DNA of 64,000 nucleotides. Origin: Haemophilus parainfluenzae T3T1. GTDB lineage: Bacteria; Pseudomonadota; Gammaproteobacteria; Enterobacterales; Pasteurellaceae. The position numbers and the translations under genes are program-made. The notes under the pieces were generated by a model, which made no database searches, was not told the DNA's origin, and worked only from the letters and a program-made list of their open reading frames with translations. Position 1 is the first letter of the stretch. The number at the start of each line of letters is the position of its first letter. Of the stretch, positions 29,490 through 38,161 are shown in pieces. Location: positions 1,881,501-1,945,500 of the forward strand of contig NC_015964.1 of assembly GCF_000210895.1 (NCBI RefSeq). Reading direction: 5' to 3'.

Positions 29490-30284
29490 TCAGATGAGAT
29501 TATCTTCTAAAAACAATGGCCCTAAATTTTTCTGTGGAATCGCAAATTTTTCAGGGTAAATGACATTCACTAAATATAAGCCTTCGGGTTTCGCTGTTGG
29601 CGCGGCCAATTTACGATCTTTTTGCTCTAACAACCATTTCATCCACTCAACAGGTTGGTTACCGGCACCGACTTCAATCAAGCTTCCCACGATGTTGCGT
29701 ACCATATGATGCACAAAAGCATTGGCTTGAATATCCACAATAACAAACTGCCCTTTTCGCACCACATTTAAATGATGCACATTTCGCCAAGGCGTATTCG
29801 ATTGACATTGTGCCGCACGGAAAGAAGAAAAATCATTTTCCCCCAATAAGAACTGCCCCGCTTGGTGCATTTTCTTTTCGTCTAAATCTAAATGGCAATG
29901 AGTAATCCCTTCCGGCAAAATGGCTGAACGTAATTTATTGCAATACAAGATATAACGATAACGACGCGCGGTTGCCGAAAAACGAGCGTGAAATTCATCA
30001 TCCACCACTTTTGCCCAACTTACTGAAATATCATCAGGCAAATTTGCATTAGTCCCAAATGCCCAAGCTTTTTCAGGACGAACCGCTGTGGTTTCAAAAT
30101 GCACAACTTGCCCCGTGCCATGTACACCAGAGTCTGTTCTGCCCGCACAAAACACTTCAATTTTTTCATTTGCCACGAAAGATAACGCTTTTTCTAATTC
30201 TTCTTGTACGCTACGCACTTTCTCTTGTCGCTGCCAGCCACAATACTGTTTTCCGTTATATTCAATGCCTAAGGCTATCTTCAT
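29490..30284 (-). CDS. truA: tRNA pseudouridine(38-40) synthase
   Basis: A 264-residue enzyme that makes pseudouridine at tRNA positions 38-40 in the anticodon arm. The catalytic Asp51 lies in [18 protein letters not shown]. Other family blocks are [12 protein letters not shown] and [26 protein letters not shown] precedes ATG 30284. It is upstream of accD with a 65-bp gap, which fits a truA-accD-folC unit. An uptake signal sits just upstream at 30318. Confidence 0.95.
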   Translation of the reverse strand: MKIALGIEYNGKQYCGWQRQEKVRSVQEELEKALSFVANEKIEVFCAGRTDSGVHGTGQVVHFETTAVRPEKAWAFGTNANLPDDISVSWAKVVDDEFHARFSATARRYRYILYCNKLRSAILPEGITHCHLDLDEKKMHQAGQFLLGENDFSSFRAAQCQSNTPWRNVHHLNVVRKGQFVIVDIQANAFVHHMVRNIVGSLIEVGAGNQPVEWMKWLLEQKDRKLAAPTAKPEGLYLVNVIYPEKFAIPQKNLGPLFLEDNLI

Positions 30285-30335
30285 TGGAAAATACTCCTAA
30301 AACGATTTCAAATTTGACCGCACTTTGCCCGAAAA

Positions 30336-30370
30336 GAAAAAACACCAATAACTCATCATTATTGGTGTTC
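30336..30370 (-). terminator. intrinsic terminator of rplY
   Basis: AACACCAATA (30341-30350) pairs with TATTGGTGTT (30360-30369). The minus strand continues into a T-run (A-rich on plus, 30333-30342). Confidence 0.8.
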
Positions 30371-30387
30371 TTATCACAAGCTAAAAA

Positions 30388-30675
30388 TTAAGCACGTTTG
30401 AAGTCAATGTGAACCAATTTTGGTTTGAATGGGTGACGTTGCATTGCTTGAACTTTCACTGCAACTTCTTTACCTTCAACCACTAAAGTGATTACATCGC
30501 TATAGAAAGAATCGTGAACTTGTGCGTTGTTTAATTCATCGTGATTTAAGATGATTGAAACAGGTGCTTCGCTGCCACCATAAATGATTGCAGGGATTTG
30601 ACCGTTGTGACGCAGGCGGCGGCTCGCACCCTTACCTTGCGCTTGACGAACTTCAGCGTTAAATTTAAATGCCAT
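30388..30675 (-). CDS. rplY: 50S ribosomal protein L25 (short form)
   Basis: A 95-residue protein that binds loop E of 5S rRNA in the large subunit. It begins [22 protein letters not shown], contains [10 protein letters not shown] and ends [12 protein letters not shown]. This is the compact gamma-proteobacterial form; other bacteria have a longer CTC/TL5 version. It is a single gene with its own terminator. The upstream region on the minus strand holds two hairpins, listed separately as a possible autoregulatory leader. Confidence 0.96.
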   Translation of the reverse strand: MAFKFNAEVRQAQGKGASRRLRHNGQIPAIIYGGSEAPVSIILNHDELNNAQVHDSFYSDVITLVVEGKEVAVKVQAMQRHPFKPKLVHIDFKRA

Positions 30676-30704
30676 TTTAATGTTCTCTTGATTAAAAGTT
30701 TAAA

Positions 30705-30765
30705 ATAAAAAATTGCAGGCGACCCAGCAATTTTCCTAAATTTGCTCAAAGACAAACTTTGAGAG
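30705..30765 (-). promoter_or_regulatory. structured leader of rplY, candidate L25 autoregulatory element
   Basis: Two inverted repeats stand in the rplY 5' region: CTCAAAG/CTTTGAG (30745-30751 with 30757-30763) and AAAATTGC/GCAATTTT (30709-30716 with 30727-30734). The second is followed on the minus strand by a T-run and could act as an attenuator. E. coli rplY is known to be autogenously controlled. The link to this sequence is inference. Confidence 0.4.
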
Positions 30766-30901
30766 CGACGGATTATAAAATATTCAGCCCCACAATGCAA
30801 ATTTACACAGCAAATTTTTTCTAGGCTTTTCAAGGTAAAGCGATTAAAATAAGCCCCAATTTTTAATTAATTTTAACTAACTGATTGTAAGTGGGTTTCA
30901 A

Positions 30902-31507
30902 ATGGAATTTCTTATCAGCTTTTTTACCGATTACGGTTATTGGGCGGTGCTATTTGTTCTTATTATTTGTGGCTTTGGTGTACCCATTCCAGAAGATATC
31001 ACGCTTGTATCCGGTGGCGTAATTGCTGGTCTTTATCCTGAAAGTGTAAACTCCCATTTAATGTTATTAGTCAGTATGATCGGCGTACTTGCTGGTGACT
31101 CTTGCATGTATTGGCTTGGTCGCATTTACGGCACCCGAATTCTTCGTTTCCGCCCAATGCGCAAAGTGCTTACCTTACAACGCTTAAAAATGGTGCGTGA
31201 AAAATTTGCTCAATACGGCAACCGTGTTTTATTTGTGGCTCGTTTCCTTCCAGGATTACGCGCGCCAATTTATATGGTTTCTGGTATTACCCGCCGCGTC
31301 AGTTACACACGCTTTGTATTAATTGATTTCTGTGCGGCTATTATTTCCGTGCCAATTTGGGTTTACCTTGGCGAATTAGGTGCTAAAAACTTAGATTGGT
31401 TACACGAACAAATTCAAAAAGGTCAGCTTGTGATTTATATCCTTGTTGGCGCATTAGCGGTTTTCTTATTCTGGAAATGGAAAAAAGCGAAGAAACAGGC
31501 TAAATAA
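30902..31507 (+). CDS. DedA/SNARE-associated family membrane protein
   Basis: A 201-residue inner-membrane protein of the DedA (VTT-fold) family. It has about five hydrophobic segments and the family pattern CGFGVPIPEDITLVSGG, GDSCMYWLGRIYG and the conserved VLFVARFLPGLRAPIYMVSGI, with its FxxRFxPGxR core. DedA proteins are linked to lipid-carrier (undecaprenyl phosphate) flipping, proton homeostasis and envelope stress. Which paralogue this is cannot be told from the sequence. It is a single gene, ending just before a strong terminator that separates it from the CRISPR region. Confidence 0.9.
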   Translation: MEFLISFFTDYGYWAVLFVLIICGFGVPIPEDITLVSGGVIAGLYPESVNSHLMLLVSMIGVLAGDSCMYWLGRIYGTRILRFRPMRKVLTLQRLKMVREKFAQYGNRVLFVARFLPGLRAPIYMVSGITRRVSYTRFVLIDFCAAIISVPIWVYLGELGAKNLDWLHEQIQKGQLVIYILVGALAVFLFWKWKKAKKQAK

Positions 31508-31550
31508 TTTTCTATAAAGTGCGGTTAAAATTTTATAAATTTTCGTCAAT

Positions 31551-31590
31551 AAAAAAACGCTTAATAATTTTATTAAGCGTTTTTTGTTTT
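31551..31590 (+). terminator. intrinsic terminator of the dedA-type gene
   Basis: About 14 bp of near-perfect stem (AAAAAACGCTTAATA with TATTAAGCGTTTTTT, ending near 31585), followed by GTTTTTG. It isolates the CRISPR locus from the housekeeping gene upstream. Confidence 0.85.
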
Positions 31591-31630
31591 TGTTAACCTA
31601 CTATCACATCTTTATTTTCTAAATAAGCAG

Positions 31631-31733
31631 AAAAAAGATGTCCCTTGAAACTTACATTTCAAGGGACAGAGCTTTGCGAGAAATCTTTTCTCTTATTGTA
31701 ACAACGTTTTTCATTTCGCAGTGCCATTACAAC
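31631..31733 (-). ncRNA. tracrRNA: type II-C tracrRNA
   Basis: Read on the minus strand, this about 103-nt element starts with an anti-repeat. Bases 31707-31724 match the repeat core exactly over 18 bp, and flanking bases allow pairing of the repeat's GUUGUA end. Then come a short nexus-like bulged region and a terminator hairpin (31640-31650 with 31657-31667) followed by a T-run. The order and several blocks (AAAGCTCTG before the hairpin) mirror the Neisseria meningitidis tracrRNA. It guides RNase III processing of crRNA and loads Cas9. Its promoter sits directly upstream. Confidence 0.92.
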
Positions 31734-31740
31734 GAGGTGA

Positions 31741-31769
31741 ATTCTATCTATTTATTTTTTTATCGTCAA
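31741..31769 (-). promoter_or_regulatory. sigma-70 promoter of the tracrRNA
   Basis: On the minus strand, TTGACG (31769-31764) and TAGAAT (31746-31741) are separated by exactly 17 bp. The predicted start is at 31733-31734, the first bases of the anti-repeat. It points away from cas9. Confidence 0.8.
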
Positions 31770-31834
31770 TATATTTTTTATACAAAAATCTGTTAAAATT
31801 TAAACAAAAAAACTAATAAAAAGGAACCAACCTT

Positions 31835-34800
31835 ATGGAAAATAAAAACTTACATTATATCCTTGGTCTCGACCTTGGTATCGCCTCTGTTGGCTGGGCT
31901 GTAGTTGAAATTGACGAAAAAGAGAATCCTCTGCGTTTAATTGATGTTGGTGTACGTACTTTCGAACGAGCAGAAACGCAAAAAGGTGAGAGCTTAGCTC
32001 TTTCTCGCCGTTCAGCCCGCTCTGCTCGTCGATTAACTCAGCGTCGCGTTGCTCGTCTGAAAAAAGCAAAACGACTTCTAAAATCAGAAAATATCCTATT
32101 ATCCACTGATGAACGTCTTCCTCATCAAGTTTGGCAGCTACGTGTCGAAGGTCTAGATCGTAAACTAGAACGCCAAGAATGGGCTGCAGTATTATTACAT
32201 TTAATTAAGCACCGTGGTTATTTATCTCAGCGTAAAAATGAAAGTAAAAGCGAAAATAAAGAGCTAGGCGCGTTATTAAGCGGTGTAGCCAGTAACCATG
32301 AATTACTGCAACAAGCTACATATCGCACGCCTGCGGAACTTGCTGTAAAAAAATTTGAGGTCGAAGAAGGTCATATCCGTAACCAGCAAGGTGCCTATAC
32401 TCATACGTTTAGCCGACTAGACTTGCTCGCTGAAATGGAACTTCTCTTCTCTCGTCAACAACACTTTGGTAATCCATTCGCTTCAGAAAAATTATTAGAA
32501 AATTTAACCGCACTTTTAATGTGGCAAAAGCCTGCCTTATCTGGTGAAGACATTTTAAAAATGCTCGGTAAATGTACTTTTGAAGATGAATATAAGGCGG
32601 CTAAAAATACCTATACTGCAGAACGCTTTGTTTGGATAACAAAATTAAATAATTTGCGTATTCAAGAAAATGGCTTAGAGCGTGCTTTAAGTGATAATGA
32701 ACGTTTAATGTTAATCGAGCAACCTTATGAAAAAGCCAAATTAACTTATGCACAAGTGCGTTCAATATTAAATTTATCTGATGATGCAATATTTAAAGGT
32801 GTCCGTTATTCCGGTGAAGATAAAAAAGCCATTGAAACCAAAACAACGCTGATGGAAATGAAAGCCTATCACCAAATTCGTAAGGTATTGGAAGGTAATA
32901 ACCTAAAAGCTGAATGGGTAGCATTAAAGGCAAATCCAACATTATTAGATGAAATTGGTACGGCATTTTCATTATATAAAACTGATGAAGATATCAGCGC
33001 TTACTTAGCAGGAAAACTCTCTCAACCTGTATTAAATGCCTTATTGGAAAATCTTAGTTTTGATAAATTTATCCAATTATCTCTTAAAGCTTTATATAAA
33101 CTTCTACCATTAATGCAACAAGGACTACGCTATGACGAGGCTTGCCGTGAAATTTATGGCGATCATTATGGTAAAAAAACAGAAGAAACCCATCACTTCT
33201 TACCACAGATTCCAGCTGATGAAATCCGTAATCCTGTGGTTTTAAGAACACTCACGCAGGCTCGTAAAGTGATTAATGGTGTAGTGAGATTATATGGTTC
33301 ACCTGCTCGTATTCATATTGAAACAGGACGAGAAGTTGGCAAATCTTACAAAGATCGCCATGAACTAAAAAAACGTCAGGAAGAAAATCGTAAACAGCGT
33401 GAAAAAACAATTAGTGAAATAAAAACACTATTCCCTAATTTTTCTGGTGAACCTAAGGGCAAAGACATTTTGAAAATGCGCTTATACTATCAGCAAAATG
33501 CAAAATGTTTATATTCCGGTAAACCTTTAGAATTACACCGTTTGTTCGAACAAAAGTATGTAGAAGTAGATCACGCTTTACCTCTTTCCCGTACTTGGGA
33601 TGATAGCTTTAATAATAAAGTGCTAGTGCTGGCTAATGAAAACCAAAACAAAGGCAATTTAACACCTTTTGAATGGCTTGATGGTAAAAATAACAGCGAA
33701 CGTTGGAGAACATTCAAAGCATTAGTTGAAACGAGCGCATTCCCTTATGCGAAAAAACAACGCATCCTAAGCCAAAAGCTTGATGAGAAAGGATTTATTG
33801 AGCGTAACTTAAACGATACTCGCTATGTTGCTCGTTTCTTGTGTAACTTTATTGCAGATAATATGCACTTAACTGGCGAAGGAAAACGTAAAGTATTTGC
33901 TTCCAATGGACAAATTACAGCTTTACTTCGTCGTCGTTGGGGACTAGCAAAATCGCGCGAAGATAATGACCGACATCATGCTTTAGATGCGGTTTTGGTT
34001 GCTTGCTCAACAGTCGCCATGCAGCAAAAAATCACACGTTTTGTTCGTTTTAAAGCAGGCGATGTATTCACTGGTGAACGAATAGATCGTGAAACGGGTG
34101 AAATTATTCCATTACACTTCCCTACACCATGGCAATTTTTCAAGCAAGAAGTTGAAATTCGTATTTTTAGTGATAATCCTAAACTGGAGCTAGAAAATAG
34201 ATTGCCGGATCGTCCACAAGCCAATCATGAATTTGTCCAACCTCTGTTTGTATCTCGAATGCCAACACGCAAAATGACCGGTCAAGGACACATGGAAACC
34301 GTGAAATCAGCGAAACGTCTCAATGAAGGGATAAGCATGATTAAAATGCCACTCACTAAATTAAAATTAAAAGATTTAGAATTGATGGTAAATCGTGAGC
34401 GTGAAAAAGATCTTTATGATGCTTTAAAAACTCGTCTAGAGGCATTTAATGATGATCCTGCTAAAGCATTTGCTGAACCTTTTATGAAAAAAGGTGGAGC
34501 TATTGTTAAATCAGTGCGAGTAGAGCAAGTACAAAAATCTGGCGTATTAGTTCGTCAGGGTAATGGTGTCGCAGATAATGCCTCTATGGTGAGAGTAGAT
34601 GTCTTCACTAAAGATGGAAAATATTTCCTTGTGCCAATTTATACCTGGCAAGTAGCTAAAGGTATTTTGCCAAACAAAGCTGTTATTCAAGGAAAAGATG
34701 AAGAGGATTGGGAGGATATAGATGATGCTACTTTCCAATTTTCATTACACCCAAATGATTTAATTAGCGTTAAAACTAAAAAAGATGAATTTTTGGGGTA

Positions 34801-34993
34801 TTTTAACGGACTAAATCGACATACTGGAGGGATAAATATAAGAACCCATGATTTAGAAAAATCAAAAGGCAAACAAGGTATTTTTGAAGGTATTGGCGTT
34901 AAAATAGCCCTTTCCTTTGAAAAATATCAAATAGATGAGCTTGGTAAAAATATTCGTTTATGTAAACCAAGTAAACGCCAACCAGTCCGTTAA
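31835..34993 (+). CDS. cas9: type II-C CRISPR RNA-guided endonuclease Cas9
   Basis: A 1052-residue Cas9 in the size class of N. meningitidis and H. parainfluenzae enzymes. RuvC-I is [16 protein letters not shown] with Asp13. An Arg-rich bridge helix covers about residues 57-82. RuvC-II is [12 protein letters not shown] with Glu496. The HNH nuclease shows [16 protein letters not shown] with Asp579-His580, then [14 protein letters not shown]. RuvC-III is [13 protein letters not shown] with His714/His715 and Asp718. The C-terminal 250 residues form the wedge and PAM-interacting region. All catalytic residues are present, so it should cut. AAGGAACC lies before the ATG, and the tracrRNA is divergent just upstream. 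Confidence 0.98.
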   Translation: MENKNLHYILGLDLGIASVGWAVVEIDEKENPLRLIDVGVRTFERAETQKGESLALSRRSARSARRLTQRRVARLKKAKRLLKSENILLSTDERLPHQVWQLRVEGLDRKLERQEWAAVLLHLIKHRGYLSQRKNESKSENKELGALLSGVASNHELLQQATYRTPAELAVKKFEVEEGHIRNQQGAYTHTFSRLDLLAEMELLFSRQQHFGNPFASEKLLENLTALLMWQKPALSGEDILKMLGKCTFEDEYKAAKNTYTAERFVWITKLNNLRIQENGLERALSDNERLMLIEQPYEKAKLTYAQVRSILNLSDDAIFKGVRYSGEDKKAIETKTTLMEMKAYHQIRKVLEGNNLKAEWVALKANPTLLDEIGTAFSLYKTDEDISAYLAGKLSQPVLNALLENLSFDKFIQLSLKALYKLLPLMQQGLRYDEACREIYGDHYGKKTEETHHFLPQIPADEIRNPVVLRTLTQARKVINGVVRLYGSPARIHIETGREVGKSYKDRHELKKRQEENRKQREKTISEIKTLFPNFSGEPKGKDILKMRLYYQQNAKCLYSGKPLELHRLFEQKYVEVDHALPLSRTWDDSFNNKVLVLANENQNKGNLTPFEWLDGKNNSERWRTFKALVETSAFPYAKKQRILSQKLDEKGFIERNLNDTRYVARFLCNFIADNMHLTGEGKRKVFASNGQITALLRRRWGLAKSREDNDRHHALDAVLVACSTVAMQQKITRFVRFKAGDVFTGERIDRETGEIIPLHFPTPWQFFKQEVEIRIFSDNPKLELENRLPDRPQANHEFVQPLFVSRMPTRKMTGQGHMETVKSAKRLNEGISMIKMPLTKLKLKDLELMVNREREKDLYDALKTRLEAFNDDPAKAFAEPFMKKGGAIVKSVRVEQVQKSGVLVRQGNGVADNASMVRVDVFTKDGKYFLVPIYTWQVAKGILPNKAVIQGKDEEDWEDIDDATFQFSLHPNDLISVKTKKDEFLGYFNGLNRHTGGINIRTHDLEKSKGKQGIFEGIGVKIALSFEKYQIDELGKNIRLCKPSKRQPVR

Positions 34994-35005
34994 TCTCAAT
35001 TTAAT

Positions 35006-35037
35006 CCTCATACGTATTGCGTATGGGGATTTTTTAT
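35006..35037 (+). terminator. terminator-like hairpin between cas9 and cas1
   Basis: CCTCATAC (35006-35013) pairs with GTATGGGG (35021-35028, one G-U pair), followed by ATTTTTTAT. It may end part of the cas9 transcripts before cas1-cas2. Confidence 0.55.
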
Positions 35038-35048
35038 AAGGATACATT

Positions 35049-35966
35049 ATGACATGGAGAAGTCTTCTTATTAGTAAAGGAGGCAAACTTTCTTTGCATC
35101 AACAACAAATGCTGATTCAACAAGAAGGAAATGAATTTACCGTTCCTTTGGAAGATATTGCTATTGTCGTTGTAGAAAGCCGAGAAACAGTGATTACCCT
35201 TCCGTTGCTCTCGGCATTTGGTTTATACGGGATTACTTTATTGAGTTGTGATGAACAATTCTTACCTTGTGGTCAATGGCTCCCGTTTAATCAATATTAT
35301 CGACAATTAAAAACCCTTAAATTACAACTTGAAACGAGCTTGCCACTGAAAAAACAACTTTGGCAACGTATTGTGCAACAAAAAATTCGTAATCAAGCAA
35401 AAGTCTTATCACTCTGTCAGCATCAAGAAAAATCAAAACGGTTACTCCAACTCGCTAATTTAGTGAAATCAGGTGATAAAGATAATCTTGAGGCACAAAG
35501 TGCGATCATTTATTTTTCCGGATTATTCGGCGCTCATTTCAGACGAAAAGAAGAAGATAATGCGATTAATATACATCTGAACTATGCTTACACCGTTGTG
35601 CGTTCAGCTGTAGCGAGAAGTCTTGTACTCTATGGTTGGCTACCTCAATTAGGCTTATTTCATCATAGCGAACTCAATGCCTTTAATTTAGCGGATGATT
35701 TTATTGAACCGTTTCGCCCTCTTATTGATTTACTGGTATGGAACTTGCTCGAAAAAGGATTACTCTCCCAAAGTCTCAGTCCTCTATCAAAACAGCGATT
35801 AATCAAAATCTTGCATCATCAAATGCGCTTTAACCAGGAAAAAGTGAGTGTTTTGACTGCTATTGATAAAACCATTGCCTCTTTACAAATTGCACTTATT
35901 AAAAAAAACGCAGCATTATTGCAGTTACCAGAGATTGATATATTGCAGGAATATCAATATGAGTGA
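35049..35966 (+). CDS. cas1: CRISPR-associated endonuclease/integrase Cas1 (type II)
   Basis: A 305-residue spacer integrase. The metal-binding residues fit the family: Glu148 in [11 protein letters not shown], His205 in [10 protein letters not shown] and Glu220 in [12 protein letters not shown]. The N-terminal beta domain starts [16 protein letters not shown], typical of type II Cas1. It acts with Cas2 as an integration complex that inserts new spacers into the array. It lies 55 bp after cas9 and 10 bp before cas2. No cas4 or csn2 is present, which defines subtype II-C. Confidence 0.97.
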   Translation: MTWRSLLISKGGKLSLHQQQMLIQQEGNEFTVPLEDIAIVVVESRETVITLPLLSAFGLYGITLLSCDEQFLPCGQWLPFNQYYRQLKTLKLQLETSLPLKKQLWQRIVQQKIRNQAKVLSLCQHQEKSKRLLQLANLVKSGDKDNLEAQSAIIYFSGLFGAHFRRKEEDNAINIHLNYAYTVVRSAVARSLVLYGWLPQLGLFHHSELNAFNLADDFIEPFRPLIDLLVWNLLEKGLLSQSLSPLSKQRLIKILHHQMRFNQEKVSVLTAIDKTIASLQIALIKKNAALLQLPEIDILQEYQYE

Positions 35967-35976
35967 GGGGGTATTT

Positions 35977-36285
35977 ATGCGTATGATCGTTTTATTTGAC
36001 TTACCGGTTACCACTAAAGCGAAAATGCGGGCAGCAAACCAATTTCGCCAATTTTTACTTAAAGATGGTTATCAAATGTTGCAACTTTCTATTTACACGC
36101 GAATTATTAAAGGGCGAGATGCGTTAGAAAAACATCATAAAAGACTCGTCGCACACTTACCTGAAGAAGGATCTATTCGATGTTTATCTATTACAGAAAA
36201 ACAATTTGCAAGTATGGAAATTTTAGTAGGAGAGAAAAAACCACAAGAAAAAAAGGTCAATTCAAATCAATTATTGCTTTTTTAG
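35977..36285 (+). CDS. cas2: CRISPR-associated protein Cas2
   Basis: A 102-residue ferredoxin-fold protein that bridges two Cas1 dimers. It starts [16 protein letters not shown], with the conserved Asp8 after the first beta strand, and has the later block [16 protein letters not shown] chose ATG 35977 because GAGGGGG lies 5-6 bp upstream and it gives the standard N-terminus. An ATG at 35959 overlaps the cas1 end and adds six residues. The frame is open further upstream, but that part is cas1 in another frame. A terminator follows before the array. Confidence 0.95.
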   Translation: MRMIVLFDLPVTTKAKMRAANQFRQFLLKDGYQMLQLSIYTRIIKGRDALEKHHKRLVAHLPEEGSIRCLSITEKQFASMEILVGEKKPQEKKVNSNQLLLF

Positions 36286-36302
36286 CCGTTTTTTAGACAA
36301 AA

Positions 36303-36337
36303 CAAAAGCCCCTAAACCTTACGGCATGGGGCTTTTT
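36303..36337 (+). terminator. intrinsic terminator of the cas operon
   Basis: AAAGCCCC pairs with GGGGCTTT (arms near 36305-36312 and 36328-36335), followed by TT. It separates cas2 from the array and, being symmetric, may also stop crRNA precursors arriving on the minus strand. Confidence 0.75.
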
Positions 36338-36346
36338 GCTGTCCCT

Positions 36347-37434
36347 ATTATAGCACTGCGAAATGAAAAAGGGAGCTACAACAATGAAAACGATTAATGC
36401 AAAGATTGAGATATTATAGCACTGCGAAATGAAAAAGGGAGCTACAACTGATGTCCGTAAACTGTCGGACTATATGACATTATAGCACTGCGAAATGAAA
36501 AAGGGAGCTACAACACTGTTATATTGTGTTTACATTTTAATTTTATTATAGCACTGCGAAATGAAAAAGGGAGCTACAACTAATCTGTTTACATTTCCAA
36601 CCTTTCCACAATTATAGCACTGCGAAATGAAAAAGGGAGCTACAACTTTCAGCCGAGCTGCATCAATATCTAATTGATTATAGCACTGCGAAATGAAAAA
36701 GGGAGCTACAACTTTCTTGTTGTTCTAATGTTTTATGTTTTTATTATAGCACTGCGAAATGAAAAAGGGAGCTACAACATTTAAGTTTAGCATCTTTCGC
36801 AATAGAAAATTATAGCACTGCGAAATGAAAAAGGGAGCTACAACTGAAATGCTAACAAATGTTGGTGCCTTATCATTATAGCACTGCGAAATGAAAAAGG
36901 GAGCTACAACCGTAATAGACATTTTGAAGAATCCGAATGTATTATAGCACTGCGAAATGAAAAAGGGAGCTACAACCTGTAACCGTAGCGGTTTTATGCC
37001 TGAAAAATTATAGCACTGCGAAATGAAAAAGGGAGCTACAACTGCTCGCTTAGTATTGCCTTGGGATTTTGTATTATAGCACTGCGAAATGAAAAAGGGA
37101 GCTACAACAGCAGAACCACCCGAACCAATCGTAGATAAATTATAGCACTGCGAAATGAAAAAGGGAGCTACAACATAAGCTGTGTTCTTTGCTCTCTCGC
37201 CTCGATTATAGCACTGCGAAATGAAAAAGGGAGCTACAACACTTCTCGGCTGTTATACAGTCTATCTAAAATTATAGCACTGCGAAATGAAAAAGGGAGC
37301 TACAACAAAAATAGTATCTAATTCGATACGTGTAGTATTATAGCACTGCGAAATGAAAAAGGGAGCTACAACTGAGTTAGATCAGGTTAAATTCCAAAGT
37401 GAATTATAGCACTGCGAAATGAAAAAGGGAGCTA
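36347..37434 (-). CRISPR. CRISPR array, 17 repeats of 36 bp and 16 spacers of 30 bp
   Basis: Repeats start at 36347 and then every 66 bp to 37403. On the plus strand each begins ATTATAGCACTGCG and ends GGGAGCTACAAC. All spacers are 30 bp. The repeat closest to ribE (37403-37434) loses its last four bases, so it is the degenerate end. The tracrRNA anti-repeat and the Neisseria repeat both show that crRNA is read from the minus strand, with GTTGTAGCTCCC at the repeat 5' end. In that direction every repeat ends in TGCTATAAT, an extended -10 promoter. No mismatch was noted inside the other 16 repeats. Confidence 0.98.
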
Positions 37435-37453
37435 TCCCTTCCTTCGGAGGAAT

Positions 37454-37498
37454 AAAAAGTGCGGTAAAAAACAACATTGTTTTCTACCGCACTTTTTT
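37454..37498 (-). terminator. intrinsic terminator of ribE (inverted uptake-signal pair)
   Basis: A long stem with AAAAAGTGCGGTA (from 37454) against TACCGCACTTTTT (37485-37497). Both arms contain the uptake core. T/A runs on both sides allow bidirectional use next to the array. Confidence 0.8.
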
Positions 37499-37505
37499 AT
37501 TCTCA

Positions 37506-38117
37506 TTAAGCTTTAGCTGCTAAATATCGTTCCACTGTATCCACGATTGCTTGTGTTTGCGGATCAATTTCAATATTCACTAAATCGCCAATTTGGCGTT
37601 TACCGATCAGGGTTCTGTGTAAAGTTTCAGGAATTAAATTCACGCAAAATTCATCATCTTTTACTTCACCGATAGTAAGACTGATACCATCAATCGCGAT
37701 AAATCCTTTCGTAAGGATATATTTCATCACGTCTTTATTGGGTAATTTAAACCAAACCTGACGATTGTTTTCGCTTTCGATAATTTGTGAAACGCTTGCG
37801 GTACAATAAACGTGACCCGATAAAATATGCCCGCCAATCTCTGCGCCCATTTGCATTGCACGTTCGATATTCACAAAATCTCCTGCTTTTAAGCTACCGA
37901 GATTGGTGATACGCAAGGTTTCCTGCATTAGGTCAAAGCTCACAAGATCGTCATGAATTTCAGTTACTGTTAAGCACACACCGTTATTCGCCACGGATGC
38001 ACCGATTTCTAAGCCTTTTCGCATTTCAGCTGGTAATTTTACGATCTGTGTTCTAAAATTATCACTGTCTTTAATTGCATAAATTTGGGCGATGCCCTGT
38101 ACAATACCTGTAAACAT
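37506..38117 (-). CDS. ribE: riboflavin synthase alpha subunit
   Basis: A 203-residue enzyme that dismutates two 6,7-dimethyl-8-ribityllumazine molecules to riboflavin. It consists of two similar lumazine-binding barrels (about 1-95 and 97-195). The start is [12 protein letters not shown], with the internal repeat motifs [11 protein letters not shown] and [11 protein letters not shown]. The tail LAAKA follows IVDTVERY. It is divergent from the MATE pump across only 44 bp. TGCTATAAT in that gap is the likely -10. Confidence 0.96.
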   Translation of the reverse strand: MFTGIVQGIAQIYAIKDSDNFRTQIVKLPAEMRKGLEIGASVANNGVCLTVTEIHDDLVSFDLMQETLRITNLGSLKAGDFVNIERAMQMGAEIGGHILSGHVYCTASVSQIIESENNRQVWFKLPNKDVMKYILTKGFIAIDGISLTIGEVKDDEFCVNLIPETLHRTLIGKRQIGDLVNIEIDPQTQAIVDTVERYLAAKA

Positions 38118-38147
38118 TATTATTCCTTCATTAAAAATTTTTCCAAT

Positions 38148-38156
38148 ATTATAGCA
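38148..38156 (-). promoter_or_regulatory. extended -10 element of ribE
   Basis: TGCTATAAT on the minus strand, about 31 bp before the ribE start. It is the same nine bases that end each CRISPR repeat. Confidence 0.5.
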
Positions 38157-38161
38157 AATTT

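Noticed and set aside
35863-35976. Upstream extension of cas2
   Set aside because: The open frame continues into cas1, but the residues do not fit Cas2, and the ribosome-binding site GAGGGGG points to ATG 35977.
36725-36922. Open frame on the minus strand with a repeated VVAPFFISQCYN pattern
   Set aside because: It is the CRISPR repeat translated three times with spacers between; not a gene.
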